15,745 nucleotides of DNA from Nostoc sp. CHAB 5834 (GCA_020829485.1 JAIVFU010000133.1:1-15745); one strand, 5' to 3'. Positions 1 through 6,329 are shown, counted from the first letter of the stretch. Notes: a model not told the origin generated them from the sequence alone. Made by a program: numbers and translations.

Positions 1-96
1 GAGCTTGTTCAGGTCAGGCAAATCCAGTGTTTTGCTGCTAGTGCCAATCGATTTGGAGTAATAGGGTTGGTTCGAGACATTGCTTACGCTGCTCAT
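1..96 (-). CDS. Partial hypothetical protein, N-terminus only
   Basis: An ATG at 96 on the minus strand opens 32 codons that run off the left edge of the window. The start is supported by an AAGGA ribosome-binding site a few bases upstream. The visible N-terminus (MSSVSNVSNQPYYSKS...) is rich in Ser, Asn and Thr, has no Cys and shows no signal peptide or membrane helix. Ser-rich polar N-termini of this kind occur on type III secreted proteins, but also on many other proteins, so no function is assigned. It is transcribed divergently from the gene starting at 188 and shares a roughly 90-bp promoter region with it. Confidence 0.5.
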   Translation of the reverse strand, partial: MSSVSNVSNQPYYSKSIGTSSKTLDLPDLNKL

Positions 97-170
97 GAGT
101 TCCTTGAAACTATAAAAATGACCTATTTTGTATAGCCATCACTTTGGAACACGCATCTCATCCGATTCAG

Positions 171-179
171 TGCTATGAT
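171..179 (+). promoter_or_regulatory. Extended -10 promoter element, possibly giving a leaderless mRNA
   Basis: TGcTATGAT matches an extended -10 (TGn plus a 5/6 match to TATAAT). It ends 8 bases before the ATG at 188, so transcription would begin at or next to the start codon. No Shine-Dalgarno sequence is present, which fits a leaderless transcript. No good -35 is visible at normal spacing, as expected for an extended -10 promoter. Confidence 0.45.
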
Positions 180-187
180 GCGAGTAC

Positions 188-571
188 ATGAATATCCCTC
201 TATCAGAATTTTCTGAAAGTAATACCGCCCCTAGCAACATCCAGCAGATGTTCGTGGCGTTAGGTGATAACGGAGAAATTGCTCTGACGCTGGCCGGCTT
301 CAGGCATTACAAGGCCCTGTGTGCAAATCTAGCTGTCCCCGTCAACTTGGCCCGAGTCAAAACCTTTTCTGACTTGACGGCTCTCAATTGCAAATTAGCG
401 CGGGTAGAAACAAAGAACTGCCTGGCTGAGTTTAGTATCTTATTGGAGTCGGATGAGCACGCGGACGTTGTACAATCTGTGCTAGACAGTATCTTGGCCA
501 TACCCAAGGCAAAAAAAGCCGTTGTATATCAGTTTCCGGGAGAAAACAAAAAGTCTCTCAGCGGGTGCTGA
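188..571 (+). CDS. Hypothetical protein, 127 aa
   Basis: I do not recognise this family. The product is a soluble 127-residue mixed alpha/beta protein without signal peptide or membrane segment, with Cys residues at about 45, 68, 78 and the C-terminus. The ATG at 188 is preferred because it is the first in-frame ATG and follows a -10 element. There is no ribosome-binding site, so translation may be leaderless. The last codons (KSLSGC-stop) form the arm of a hairpin whose T-run lies on the opposite strand, so its 3' end doubles as the terminator of the convergent operon 586-1669. It has its own promoter and appears monocistronic. Confidence 0.6.
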   Translation: MNIPLSEFSESNTAPSNIQQMFVALGDNGEIALTLAGFRHYKALCANLAVPVNLARVKTFSDLTALNCKLARVETKNCLAEFSILLESDEHADVVQSVLDSILAIPKAKKAVVYQFPGENKKSLSGC

Positions 572-578
572 GAGACTT
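541..578 (-). terminator. Rho-independent terminator of the 586-1669 operon
   Basis: A perfect 12-bp stem (551-562 with 567-578) has a 4-base loop. Read on the minus strand it is followed by a T-rich tract (TTTTTGTTTTCT). On the plus strand no T-run follows, so it serves the minus-strand operon. It overlaps the last codons of the convergent gene 188-571. Confidence 0.85.
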
Positions 579-585
579 GAATAAA

Positions 586-987
586 TCAAGCTAAGGATAC
601 CTCTTCCTTTAGCTTGGCGGCGTCATGCTTTTCCTGAGCATCAACCTTCTCTGCCATTGCTGCCTTTGCCTTGGCAATCTGCAGTTCAATGAAAGACCTG
701 TCGTTTTTCTTGAAAGGTCGGTTGGCCACCACATCCATTTCGGCCGTTTTAACTTCTGCCAGCACTTGAGTAAGAAATGCCTTGAAGTTCCCGGGGGGCA
801 GCATGTCGAGATTGTCTTGAATGCGCTTGCGAAGTACAGTCAGTGCGATATGGTCTCCCATAGCACGAGCTTCATCAATCGCTAAAAACATCAAGGTCAT
901 ATCGACGTTCTGTCCTCGAAATGCGCGAAGGCGTGCGTCTTGCTCAAATTCTCTTGCTGCTGAACTTACGATTGCGAAACCTGACAT
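586..987 (-). CDS. Hypothetical protein, 133 aa, third gene of small cysteine-free operon
   Basis: The ATG at 987 follows AGGAG with 6-base spacing, so the start is well supported. The product has no Cys, signal peptide or membrane helix. The N-terminal two thirds look helical. The C-terminal 40 residues are Lys/Ala/Glu-rich and probably a long charged helix or short coiled coil. It lies 9 bases after the gene at 997-1296 and is closed by the terminator at 541-578, so it is the last gene of a three-gene unit. I do not recognise the family. Small, Cys-free, helical products in an operon would suit a secreted or polymer-forming apparatus, but this is inference only. Confidence 0.75.
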   Translation of the reverse strand: MSGFAIVSSAAREFEQDARLRAFRGQNVDMTLMFLAIDEARAMGDHIALTVLRKRIQDNLDMLPPGNFKAFLTQVLAEVKTAEMDVVANRPFKKNDRSFIELQIAKAKAAMAEKVDAQEKHDAAKLKEEVSLA

Positions 988-996
988 AGAAGTCTC

Positions 997-1296
997 CTAA
1001 TGGTTGTACCCCGCTACTGAGTGGTAGTGAGCTATTGCTTTTTTGATGTAAGGCCGGCCATAGTTGGCCGAAACTACATTTCCTTGAAGTCCTGGCAGGG
1101 GCGGAATAATTCCTTCCTGCATTTGTTTGACTTTGACTTGAGCACGCTTGACCAGCATCTGGATATGCGACGGATTACTCAAGTCAAGACCCAGTTTTTC
1201 AGCTAGGCTGATTATTCCGGGGTCTTTAAGAACACCACTCAGAGCGTCCGGCCCATTGTTTAAGTCTGATGCCAATGCATCGAAATTTGTTTGCAT
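997..1296 (-). CDS. Hypothetical protein, 99 aa, second gene of small cysteine-free operon
   Basis: This is a soluble 99-residue protein with no Cys. It has a predicted helical core (residues about 15-60, with a SLAEKLGLDLSNPSHIQMLVKRAQ-type helix-loop-helix segment) and a Pro/Gly/Tyr-rich C-terminus. The start ATG lies 10 bases after the stop of the preceding gene. The AAAAGG over the end of that gene is too far upstream for an ideal ribosome-binding site, so translation may be coupled. The family is unknown. The gene order (Gly-rich protein, this protein, charged helical protein) suggests one assembly, but no partner of known function is visible. Confidence 0.7.
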   Translation of the reverse strand: MQTNFDALASDLNNGPDALSGVLKDPGIISLAEKLGLDLSNPSHIQMLVKRAQVKVKQMQEGIIPPLPGLQGNVVSANYGRPYIKKAIAHYHSVAGYNH

Positions 1297-1306
1297 GGTG
1301 AGTTAG

Positions 1307-1669
1307 TTAGCCTTTTTGGGCCATCATTGCCAACAACATCATTGCGATGAGGTCATCGAATTTTTCGACCTCAGGGATTTGGTTCGGATTTTGAACTGTT
1401 TGGGTTGAGTTCAATTCGTTTGCATTTTCGGTCGCTTGGGACTGTGATGCTTTATTCGCACCTTGTGCCGAAATAGAAACCTTTGAACTTTCCCCTGCCT
1501 GAGCATCACCCGCGCCTACTGATTTAGCTGCGTGGGATGAGCTACCTGCACTTCCAACGGAGCTTGCTCCGCCTGCGCTGCTAACCCCTGCGCTAGCGCC
1601 AACGCCTGCTGAAGCTCCAACGCCACCGCCACCGCCACCGCCACCACCAACTGCACCTACACCTGACAT
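1307..1669 (-). CDS. Gly/Ser/Ala-rich low-complexity protein with hydrophobic C-terminal helix, 120 aa
   Basis: This is the first gene of the three-gene operon. The ATG at 1669 follows AGGAG with 6-base spacing. Residues 8-16 are nine consecutive Gly, followed by duplicated VGASAG units and a long Ser/Ala/Gly/Gln/Asn-rich disordered region. The end (about 100-120) is a compact amphipathic helix, KFDDLIAMMLLAMMAQKG. There is no Cys or Trp, and no Sec signal peptide. Heat-stable, Gly-rich, Cys-free proteins with a hydrophobic helix resemble harpin-like or translocator substrates of type III secretion. That is only a compositional analogy, and no type III secretion machinery gene is in the window. 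The poly-Gly tract is encoded by a near-perfect hexamer repeat, so its length may vary between strains. Confidence 0.7.
   Translation of the reverse strand: MSGVGAVGGGGGGGGGVGASAGVGASAGVSSAGGASSVGSAGSSSHAAKSVGAGDAQAGESSKVSISAQGANKASQSQATENANELNSTQTVQNPNQIPEVEKFDDLIAMMLLAMMAQKG
1621..1649. repeat. Hexanucleotide microsatellite coding for poly-Gly
   Basis: About four tandem copies of ccaccg (plus degenerate copies) encode the Gly run on the minus strand. Loss or gain of a unit keeps the frame and would change the run by two Gly. Confidence 0.7.
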
Positions 1670-1774
1670 TCTTAACTCCTAATAAATCTTGTAACTGAGA
1701 TGTATAGGAATATTTAAACGAAAGGGGATACACCGACCACAAGCAACAGTGAACTCAAAAGAATATCGCTCAAT

Positions 1775-2140
1775 ATGAAAGCTTTCAATTCCAAAACGAT
1801 ATTCAGCTATTGGCTTGTATCCGTGTCTACGGCTACTTTAGGGTGCTGCGCCGTACCCTACTCACTTGCGTATTTGGGAGTTGGAAGCTGGGTTGCCCTT
1901 GCTTTAGGTACGGTCCCTGGCTTGCAATTTCTGATGCAGTACAAGGATGTGGGCTTCTTTTTTGCGGCCGTATCTCTTGCATTCGCCACCTGGTGGAGCT
2001 ATCGGCGAAGCGGGTTTTGTACAGAGAAGAAATGCATAATCATGAGGGACCGGCGGTTTAAGCACCTGACATTGTTGTCTTGGGGGCTTTTTCTGGTAGG
2101 CGCGGGATTCGCCTATTTACCGGGTCTCTTGAACAATTAG
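1775..2140 (+). CDS. MerT-like three-helix membrane protein
   Basis: The 121-residue protein has three membrane segments (about 12-34, 58-76 and 97-115). A vicinal Cys pair (C24-C25) sits in helix 1, a second pair (C82, C87) in the cytoplasmic loop after helix 2, and the C-terminus is short and aromatic/Pro-containing. This matches the plan of mercuric transporter MerT, in which the helix-1 CC pair takes Hg(II) from MerP and passes it to a loop Cys pair. Overall identity looks low. No merR, merP or merA lies nearby, so the substrate is uncertain and another soft metal or thiol-linked role is possible. The start ATG has no strong ribosome-binding site. It is convergent with the ribonuclease gene and shares the terminator at 2157-2200. 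Confidence 0.6.
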   Translation: MKAFNSKTIFSYWLVSVSTATLGCCAVPYSLAYLGVGSWVALALGTVPGLQFLMQYKDVGFFFAAVSLAFATWWSYRRSGFCTEKKCIIMRDRRFKHLTLLSWGLFLVGAGFAYLPGLLNN

Positions 2141-2156
2141 CAATTGTGATTCGCTA

Positions 2157-2204
2157 AAAGCAAAAAGGCCCACCATGCTTTCATGGCGGGCCTTTTGCTT
2201 AAGA
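2157..2204. terminator. Bidirectional terminator between convergent genes
   Basis: A long stem of nearly 20 bp (about 2158-2177 with 2182-2200, one bulge and one mismatch) closes on a CTTT loop. It is flanked by TTTTGCTT on the plus strand and TTTTTGCTTTT on the minus strand. It lies between the MerT-like gene and the 3' end of the RNase II/R-like gene and can serve both. Confidence 0.85.
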
Positions 2205-2222
2205 TTTCCAGGTCTACTGCTC

Positions 2223-4139
2223 TTAGTTCGTAGCTACTTCAACGATTTCGTTAATCGCGGGTTGGAAGTACTCCGATACCAACGCAACTTGGAGTTCAGT
2301 TCGATTACCGGACTCGGACAAGCGCTGCAGTCGCACCGTCAGGCGCGAGCCCAGCTGCAAGTGTTTTTCGTCCTTGAACCACTCATTGCGGTCTTCGTTG
2401 TAGGCGTACCCCAACTCTTCGAGTTCTCGGGTGGACAGGCTGGCAATGCAGTTCCAAGCGTCTAAAACGACTCGAACTGACCTGTCAGAGATGACCGCTA
2501 TGTAGGCAGAGAAGCTATCGCGATGCTCGGTATCTGCTGCTGCTGCTCGCTTCTTGAGCTTGTCCCACACCAAGCGTTCGGCCATCTTTGCTGCTTTTGA
2601 ACGCTTAGAGCACTGCGCTGCCACATCTGCGATTGCTTGTGCAGAGGCCGTGGACTCACCAACCAGCAACCGATGTACCACCAGGTCGGCATAGCGGCGG
2701 ATGGGGCTTGTGAAGTGGGTGTAGTGGGAATACCCCAAAGAGTAGTGCGAGCTGTCCTCACTAGCGTACAGGGCAGGGTTCATACAGCCGCGCACTCGAA
2801 GAGAGGCTTGCAGTTGCAGGTCATCAGGCACCTTCTTTACCAAATTTGCCATGGACTGCATGGAGGGCTTCGGCCCTACGTCAACCGCCTGCAGTTGAGC
2901 CCACTCCACCAACTCTAGCCAGTCCTCTGTTGGGGGGCCTTCTTGAAATCGATAGAGAGCCGGCAATCCCCGCTCAGCTAGCAGTTGGGCTGCTGACTCA
3001 TTGGCCATCAGCATCAGCTCTTCGATGAATTTGTGAGCAGCCGTGCGTTCGCGTGTAGTGATTTCAACAGTATTGTCCTCGCGATAGGTCGCGTACGGCT
3101 CCTTGTCTTCGAATGAAAGCTTTCCGCGAGCGTCACGGAGCTTTTCAAGCTGTTCGTACAGAGGCCACAGTGCTTGGAGTGAGGACAAAACATCGGGGTC
3201 GAAACTGGCGAGCCCATCGTTCCACGCTTGTACCTCGGTATAGGTTAGGCGGGCTTTCGAGCGGATGACCGCACGGCTCAACTTCTTCGAGACCACGGCA
3301 CCGTTATGGTCAAGTTCGAGCTGGAGGACCAGGGCGTACCGGTCAGCTCCGGGTATCAGGGAACACAGCCCAGTAGAGAGGACTTCGGGAAGCATGGGGG
3401 TAACTTCGTTCGGCAAGTACAGGGACAGCCCGCGGCTCTTAGCGCCAGCATCGAGGGCCGTACCCGGTTTGACGTAAAAGCTAACATCCGTAATGGCTAC
3501 TCGCACGTGCCAGCCAGACTCGGTCTTGGTGCCCCAAACTGCGTCGTCAAAGTCTTTGGTGGATTCGCCGTCGACTGTGACAAACGGAATATCACGCATG
3601 TCTTGGTGGGAGTCGCTCACTTGCACGGCCGAAGGCATTGACTCTGCTTCCAGTATTTCAGCGGGTGTGAAATACGGGGCAAAATCGTACTTCGCTTTTG
3701 CGTAGTCCGAATCGAAGAATGGCCGGTCACGCTGGCCCAGTACTTGGGTGAGGGTTACGGCAATTGCAGGTTGTGGCACAGGCGCTTTTTGTTGTGCGAC
3801 CTTGACGGCGACTACGCAGCCTTCCTGCACGAACACCAAGCTGGGAAGAACCATTTGGATGAAACAAGGCTCATCGGGAACCAAAAAATGCTGCCCACCG
3901 CGCTCCTCCAATGTGCCTAGCCAAATGCTTTCAGGGCGCTCCAGGATGACGGGGTATTTCACTTGCACGGAATCTCGTTGACGGCCTGGTGCTAGCTCGA
4001 AATCGATGACATCACCTGGAATCAGGCTGCTCATCAGGAAGTGTGGGATGTAATGTTTTAGGCCCTCGGTATCGACCGCAAACCCGAATCCTTTAGGATG
4101 GGCTGTAACCACGCCGGTGTGTCTTTTTTTGTTTTTCAT
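2223..4139 (-). CDS. RNase II/RNase R family 3'-5' exoribonuclease
   Basis: This is a processive hydrolytic 3'-5' exoribonuclease acting on single-stranded RNA. In the 638-residue form the order is: a short basic start, cold-shock-type RNA-binding domains (about 5-120), the RNB catalytic domain (about 180-510) and a short S1-like tail (to 638). The four Mg-binding aspartates are present in VDGESTKDFDDAV (D190, D196, D198, D199), as is the RNB signature HFTSPIRRYADLVVHR (475-490). Its length is close to RNase II (about 640) and shorter than typical RNase R (about 750-810), because it lacks the N-terminal helical and C-terminal Lys-rich extensions. A TTG at 4196 could add 19 codons. The ATG at 4139 is preferred because a TATACT -10 lies just upstream of it. 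It is divergent from the regulator at 4291. Confidence 0.92.
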   Translation of the reverse strand: MKNKKRHTGVVTAHPKGFGFAVDTEGLKHYIPHFLMSSLIPGDVIDFELAPGRQRDSVQVKYPVILERPESIWLGTLEERGGQHFLVPDEPCFIQMVLPSLVFVQEGCVVAVKVAQQKAPVPQPAIAVTLTQVLGQRDRPFFDSDYAKAKYDFAPYFTPAEILEAESMPSAVQVSDSHQDMRDIPFVTVDGESTKDFDDAVWGTKTESGWHVRVAITDVSFYVKPGTALDAGAKSRGLSLYLPNEVTPMLPEVLSTGLCSLIPGADRYALVLQLELDHNGAVVSKKLSRAVIRSKARLTYTEVQAWNDGLASFDPDVLSSLQALWPLYEQLEKLRDARGKLSFEDKEPYATYREDNTVEITTRERTAAHKFIEELMLMANESAAQLLAERGLPALYRFQEGPPTEDWLELVEWAQLQAVDVGPKPSMQSMANLVKKVPDDLQLQASLRVRGCMNPALYASEDSSHYSLGYSHYTHFTSPIRRYADLVVHRLLVGESTASAQAIADVAAQCSKRSKAAKMAERLVWDKLKKRAAAADTEHRDSFSAYIAVISDRSVRVVLDAWNCIASLSTRELEELGYAYNEDRNEWFKDEKHLQLGSRLTVRLQRLSESGNRTELQVALVSEYFQPAINEIVEVATN

Positions 4140-4145
4140 GTTTAA

Positions 4146-4175
4146 AGTATAGGATGTGCCAGCAATTGCCGTCAG
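4146..4175 (-). promoter_or_regulatory. Sigma70-type promoter of the exoribonuclease, start codon at the expected +1
   Basis: On the minus strand TATACT (4151-4146) is preceded by CTGACG (4175-4170) at 18-bp spacing. The -10 ends 6 bases before the ATG at 4139, so the transcript would begin at the start codon. No Shine-Dalgarno sequence is visible. This favours 4139 over the upstream TTG as the start and suggests leaderless translation. Confidence 0.5.
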
Positions 4176-4290
4176 ATAAAAGTTGATTTGTTGCAAATCT
4201 GAGTTGGATAAGGTTCAGTTAGTATCTTAACATAGACAACTAGTGGTCTTTAAGGTATCATCAAGTCTTCGGCAACTAAACTTTAATGAA

Positions 4291-4767
4291 ATGCAGATTT
4301 ACACCGCTGGTGCTGGTAACCGTGTTGCACTCGTACGCGCAGAACTGAACTATTCCGCTATCTCACTAGCACGCACTTTGGCACCCAATGCCTCTGAAAC
4401 CACTTTGCGCCGACATGCAAAGAAGATTTTGGACATTGAAACAGGAGCTGTTAAGCCTCAGCCCGAGTTCCTGTCTGCACTAGCGAAACTGGCTGGCGTA
4501 AATGCACAGTGGCTCCAAACTGGCGCCGCAAACTTTCATCGAGACAGTGACATCGTGGATGTGCCTGGAGTCGCACAAGGAATCCGTGCTCACCGCTTGG
4601 CAAAGGCCATGTCGTGTTCAGCGCTCTCTCGTGCCAGTGGGCTTGGCGACACAGCTCAAAATATCTCGCGCCTGGAAAACAAGACGCACCGGCCCCGAGT
4701 TAGCACCTTGAAGCGTATCAGTGATGCTTTGCGCGTCTCTTTGAAGGACTTAATGCCCCGAGGCTAA
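4291..4767 (+). CDS. Double helix-turn-helix (XRE/Cro-C1-like) transcriptional regulator
   Basis: The 158-residue protein has two helix-turn-helix units. The N-terminal one (about 8-80) includes an SAISLARTLAPNASETTLRRHAK segment and ends in WLQTGA, a pattern seen after Cro/C1-type domains. The C-terminal one (about 98-158) is a clear HTH_3/XRE domain, with GIRAHRLAKAMSCSALSRASGL followed by a NISRLENKTHRPRVSTLKRISDALRVSL recognition and scaffold region. It should act as a cytoplasmic DNA-binding repressor or activator. A GTG at 4243 would add 16 residues. The ATG at 4291 is preferred because the extension adds nothing conserved, though neither start has a ribosome-binding site. Its position suggests control of the divergent exoribonuclease, itself, or the following small gene. 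No ligand-binding domain is present. Confidence 0.82.
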   Translation: MQIYTAGAGNRVALVRAELNYSAISLARTLAPNASETTLRRHAKKILDIETGAVKPQPEFLSALAKLAGVNAQWLQTGAANFHRDSDIVDVPGVAQGIRAHRLAKAMSCSALSRASGLGDTAQNISRLENKTHRPRVSTLKRISDALRVSLKDLMPRG

Positions 4768-4784
4768 CGGTCCTGCGCTTGTCT

Positions 4785-4819
4785 TTAGCCGTCTGCCTAT
4801 ACGTAAGGCAGACTGCTAA
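4785..4819. repeat. 14-bp imperfect inverted repeat ahead of the 82-aa gene
   Basis: TTAGCcGTCTGCCT and AGGCAGACtGCTAA pair with one mismatch around a 7-base spacer. No T-run follows, so it is not a standard terminator. The right arm abuts the AAGGA ribosome-binding site of the gene at 4834. It could be an operator for the upstream regulator, or an mRNA hairpin that limits ribosome access. Confidence 0.6.
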
Positions 4820-4833
4820 CAAGGACAAGAACT

Positions 4834-5082
4834 ATGCAAAAAGAAGGCTTTGAAGCCTCGGAGGACAACACGATACTTCATGTCGTTAGCCTTTCGGAAG
4901 AGCTCCAGGATGCTGACGAGTACCCCGACTACGAAATGCAGGACATGGTGGTGGGGCTGTCGGCGGGCATTGATAGTGTCGAACTTATGGCCTTCCAGCT
5001 TCGCAAAGAGTGTTGGCTGATAGACCCGGGAACTGGTTCCGTAATTTTCCGGTTCAACCCGAAGCAAGTTGTAATTCACTAA
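4834..5082 (+). CDS. Hypothetical acidic protein, 82 aa
   Basis: The ATG at 4834 follows an AAGGA motif about 9 bases upstream. The product is soluble and acidic in its N-terminal half, with single Met/Asp/Glu-rich segments around SEELQDADEYPDYEMQD. It has one Cys near residue 60 and a beta-rich C-terminus. No known domain is recognised. It lies 66 bases after the helix-turn-helix gene on the same strand, separated by an inverted repeat, and is closed by a strong terminator at 5084-5118. The two may form a unit, and the small acidic protein could be a partner of the regulator, but nothing in the sequence proves this. Confidence 0.6.
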   Translation: MQKEGFEASEDNTILHVVSLSEELQDADEYPDYEMQDMVVGLSAGIDSVELMAFQLRKECWLIDPGTGSVIFRFNPKQVVIH

Positions 5083-5083
5083 C

Positions 5084-5118
5084 AAAGCGGCTGAAGTTAA
5101 TTCTTCAGCCGCTTTTTT
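5084..5118 (+). terminator. Rho-independent terminator
   Basis: A perfect 13-bp stem (5084-5096 with 5103-5115) has the 6-base loop TTAATT and is followed by a T-run (six T's in all). It ends the 4834-5082 transcript and possibly the helix-turn-helix gene transcript. Confidence 0.92.
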
Positions 5119-5257
5119 CATGGACCGTCACTTTCCGAATTTGTTAGAGAACAAGTTTTGGGCGATGAATACCGAAAAACTTGAGGTTGATAGCATACTA
5201 AATTCGCTAAAGTATCATACAATCCGGCATATAAGAAACTAATCGCAGACTAAAATA

Positions 5258-5566
5258 ATGAAAAAAGTGATAGTGCATTTGGGTAAAACTGGTGAAATCA
5301 CAGTTCTCACTGATTCTCCTGACGTCCTTGTGATTGTGCTGGATAGCGACGTTGATGGTACAGATGGGCGGTTGCGGTTAGGGGGTCAGGAGTACGCCGT
5401 GGACTCCTTGCTTGATGGACTGCCTAAGGCTGAAGCAGTTCTTGTGGACGCTCTCTGCAGAGAGATAGGCCCTGCTCTGGTTGACCCCTCTGCGATGCGG
5501 TCGACATTGGTGACAGGCTCAGACCGGGTGCAGCTCGCCAACTTGTCAAAAGCTCTGAGAAGCTAG
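5258..5566 (+). CDS. Hypothetical protein, 102 aa
   Basis: The start ATG at 5258 has no Shine-Dalgarno sequence. A TATAAG (5230-5235) could be the -10 of its own promoter. The protein begins with a beta-rich MKKVIVHLGKTGEITVL segment, followed by an Asp/Gly-rich stretch (VLDSDVDGTDGRLRLGG) and a helical C-terminal half. It has one Cys and no membrane segment. I do not recognise the family. The codon pattern is uniform and the upstream terminator isolates it from the 4834 gene, so it is probably a monocistronic accessory gene. The region after it is gene-poor and carries no terminator until 5911. Confidence 0.55.
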   Translation: MKKVIVHLGKTGEITVLTDSPDVLVIVLDSDVDGTDGRLRLGGQEYAVDSLLDGLPKAEAVLVDALCREIGPALVDPSAMRSTLVTGSDRVQLANLSKALRS

Positions 5567-5910
5567 GCGTTATGGCCGTTATATGAAACTGCGGCTGTTG
5601 GCTGCAAATGACAAGCTGAGGTCGGGGTGTGCTTCTGAATCAATGAGTTAGCAGTGTTGGTTGTCACGTGCCCATAGCCGCAAGTTGAAGTGGTCAGGCA
5701 ACTGGGTAAGTATGTGCATGCCGCTCCCTTACCCGGCTGCTCAGCGTTGGGTGCCGTTGACGGGCACACACCGCATGTAACCCCTGCTTAATGCGCTACA
5801 GCGCCTGTGATGCTATTGATGAGATGCTCACATTGGGTACAAGGGTTTGGGGTTGTACTGCTAGGGGGCTGCCTACGTGCGGGGCCACACCACCGCCAAC
5901 AGCATTCACG
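5567..5910. other. Gene-poor stretch with several potential RNA hairpins
   Basis: No convincing protein gene is seen here; the short open frames on both strands lack ribosome-binding sites and domain-like composition. Complementary segments include AACTGCGGCT (5587-5596) with AGCCGCAAGTT (5676-5686), and GGGTAAG (5704-5710) with CTTACCC (5728-5734). Others are GTGCC (5751-5755) with GGCAC (5763-5767), GCGC-TACA-GCGC (5793-5804), and GTACAA (5837-5842) with TTGTAC (5853-5858). The stretch is more GC-rich than its neighbours' promoter regions. It may encode a structured noncoding RNA on the plus strand ending at the hairpin 5914-5935, or be a decayed remnant. No known RNA family is recognised. 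Confidence 0.3.
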
Positions 5911-5940
5911 AAAAAAGGAGCCTACCGGCTCCTTTGTCTT
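5911..5940 (-). terminator. Terminator of gene 5979-6329, possibly bidirectional
   Basis: A 9-bp stem (5914-5922 with 5927-5935) has the loop TACC. Six T follow it on the minus strand, giving a strong terminator for the minus-strand gene. On the plus strand the tract is TTTGTCTTTT, a weaker but possible terminator for anything transcribed across 5567-5910. Confidence 0.85.
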
Positions 5941-5978
5941 TTCAGGCATATCCACCTGAGGCCCGTCGCGGTAACTGC

Positions 5979-6329
5979 TTAGCCCACTGACACCAACTTA
6001 GGGCGTAGTTCGAAGTAGCGGTCACCGGCCGATTCGACCAATTCATTGAGGGTCATTGCGGCCCAGCTCTTCTGTGCGAGAGCCTGAGCTAGGGGGCCTT
6101 GGTTTGCCCACAGGTATCCGCCCACGCTGGCAACAGCCTGGGAGTAGAGTTCTTTGTCCATGACGATGTCATTGGCGTCAACGCTGTCGAGGTACTCGCA
6201 AAGTGCCCATGCAGCTTCTGCCGTGATTCCCAATATAGCTTCACGAGCGCTGATGACGACTTGCTCGAAGTAAAGGGCTTCGGCAGTTGTGTTTTTTATT
6301 CCGGAAGAAACGACCTTAAGACTATACAC
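5979..6329 (-). CDS. Hypothetical protein, about 116 aa
   Basis: This is a soluble, mostly helical, Ala/Leu/Glu-rich protein of unknown family (EALYFEQVVISAREAILGITAEAAWALCEYLDSVDAND...). It has one Cys and no membrane helix. The frame is open to a TTG at 6344. I prefer the GTG at 6329 because GGAG lies 9 bases ahead of it and a TATAGT -10 (6358-6353) would start the mRNA near 6346. It ends 39 bases before a strong terminator and is monocistronic. It is divergent from the zinc-finger/HNH-like gene. No function can be assigned. Confidence 0.6.
   Translation of the reverse strand: MYSLKVVSSGIKNTTAEALYFEQVVISAREAILGITAEAAWALCEYLDSVDANDIVMDKELYSQAVASVGGYLWANQGPLAQALAQKSWAAMTLNELVESAGDRYFELRPKLVSVG

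Noticed and set aside
4140..4196. TTG start adding 19 residues to the exoribonuclease
   Set aside because: The frame there contains the -10 box TATACT and no ribosome-binding site, and the added residues match nothing in the family.
5564..5600. Possible integron attC site after gene 5258-5566 (GGCGTTATGG)
   Set aside because: The sequence does not fit the GTTRRRY/RYYYAAC core sites, and no matching second core was found.
5563..5769. 68-codon open frame on the minus strand
   Set aside because: It has no ribosome-binding site, a Thr/Cys/Pro-rich composition unlike a folded protein, and lies within the hairpin-rich stretch.
5791..5982. 63-codon open frame on the plus strand
   Set aside because: It spans the terminator at 5911-5940, lacks a ribosome-binding site and overlaps the end of the minus-strand gene.
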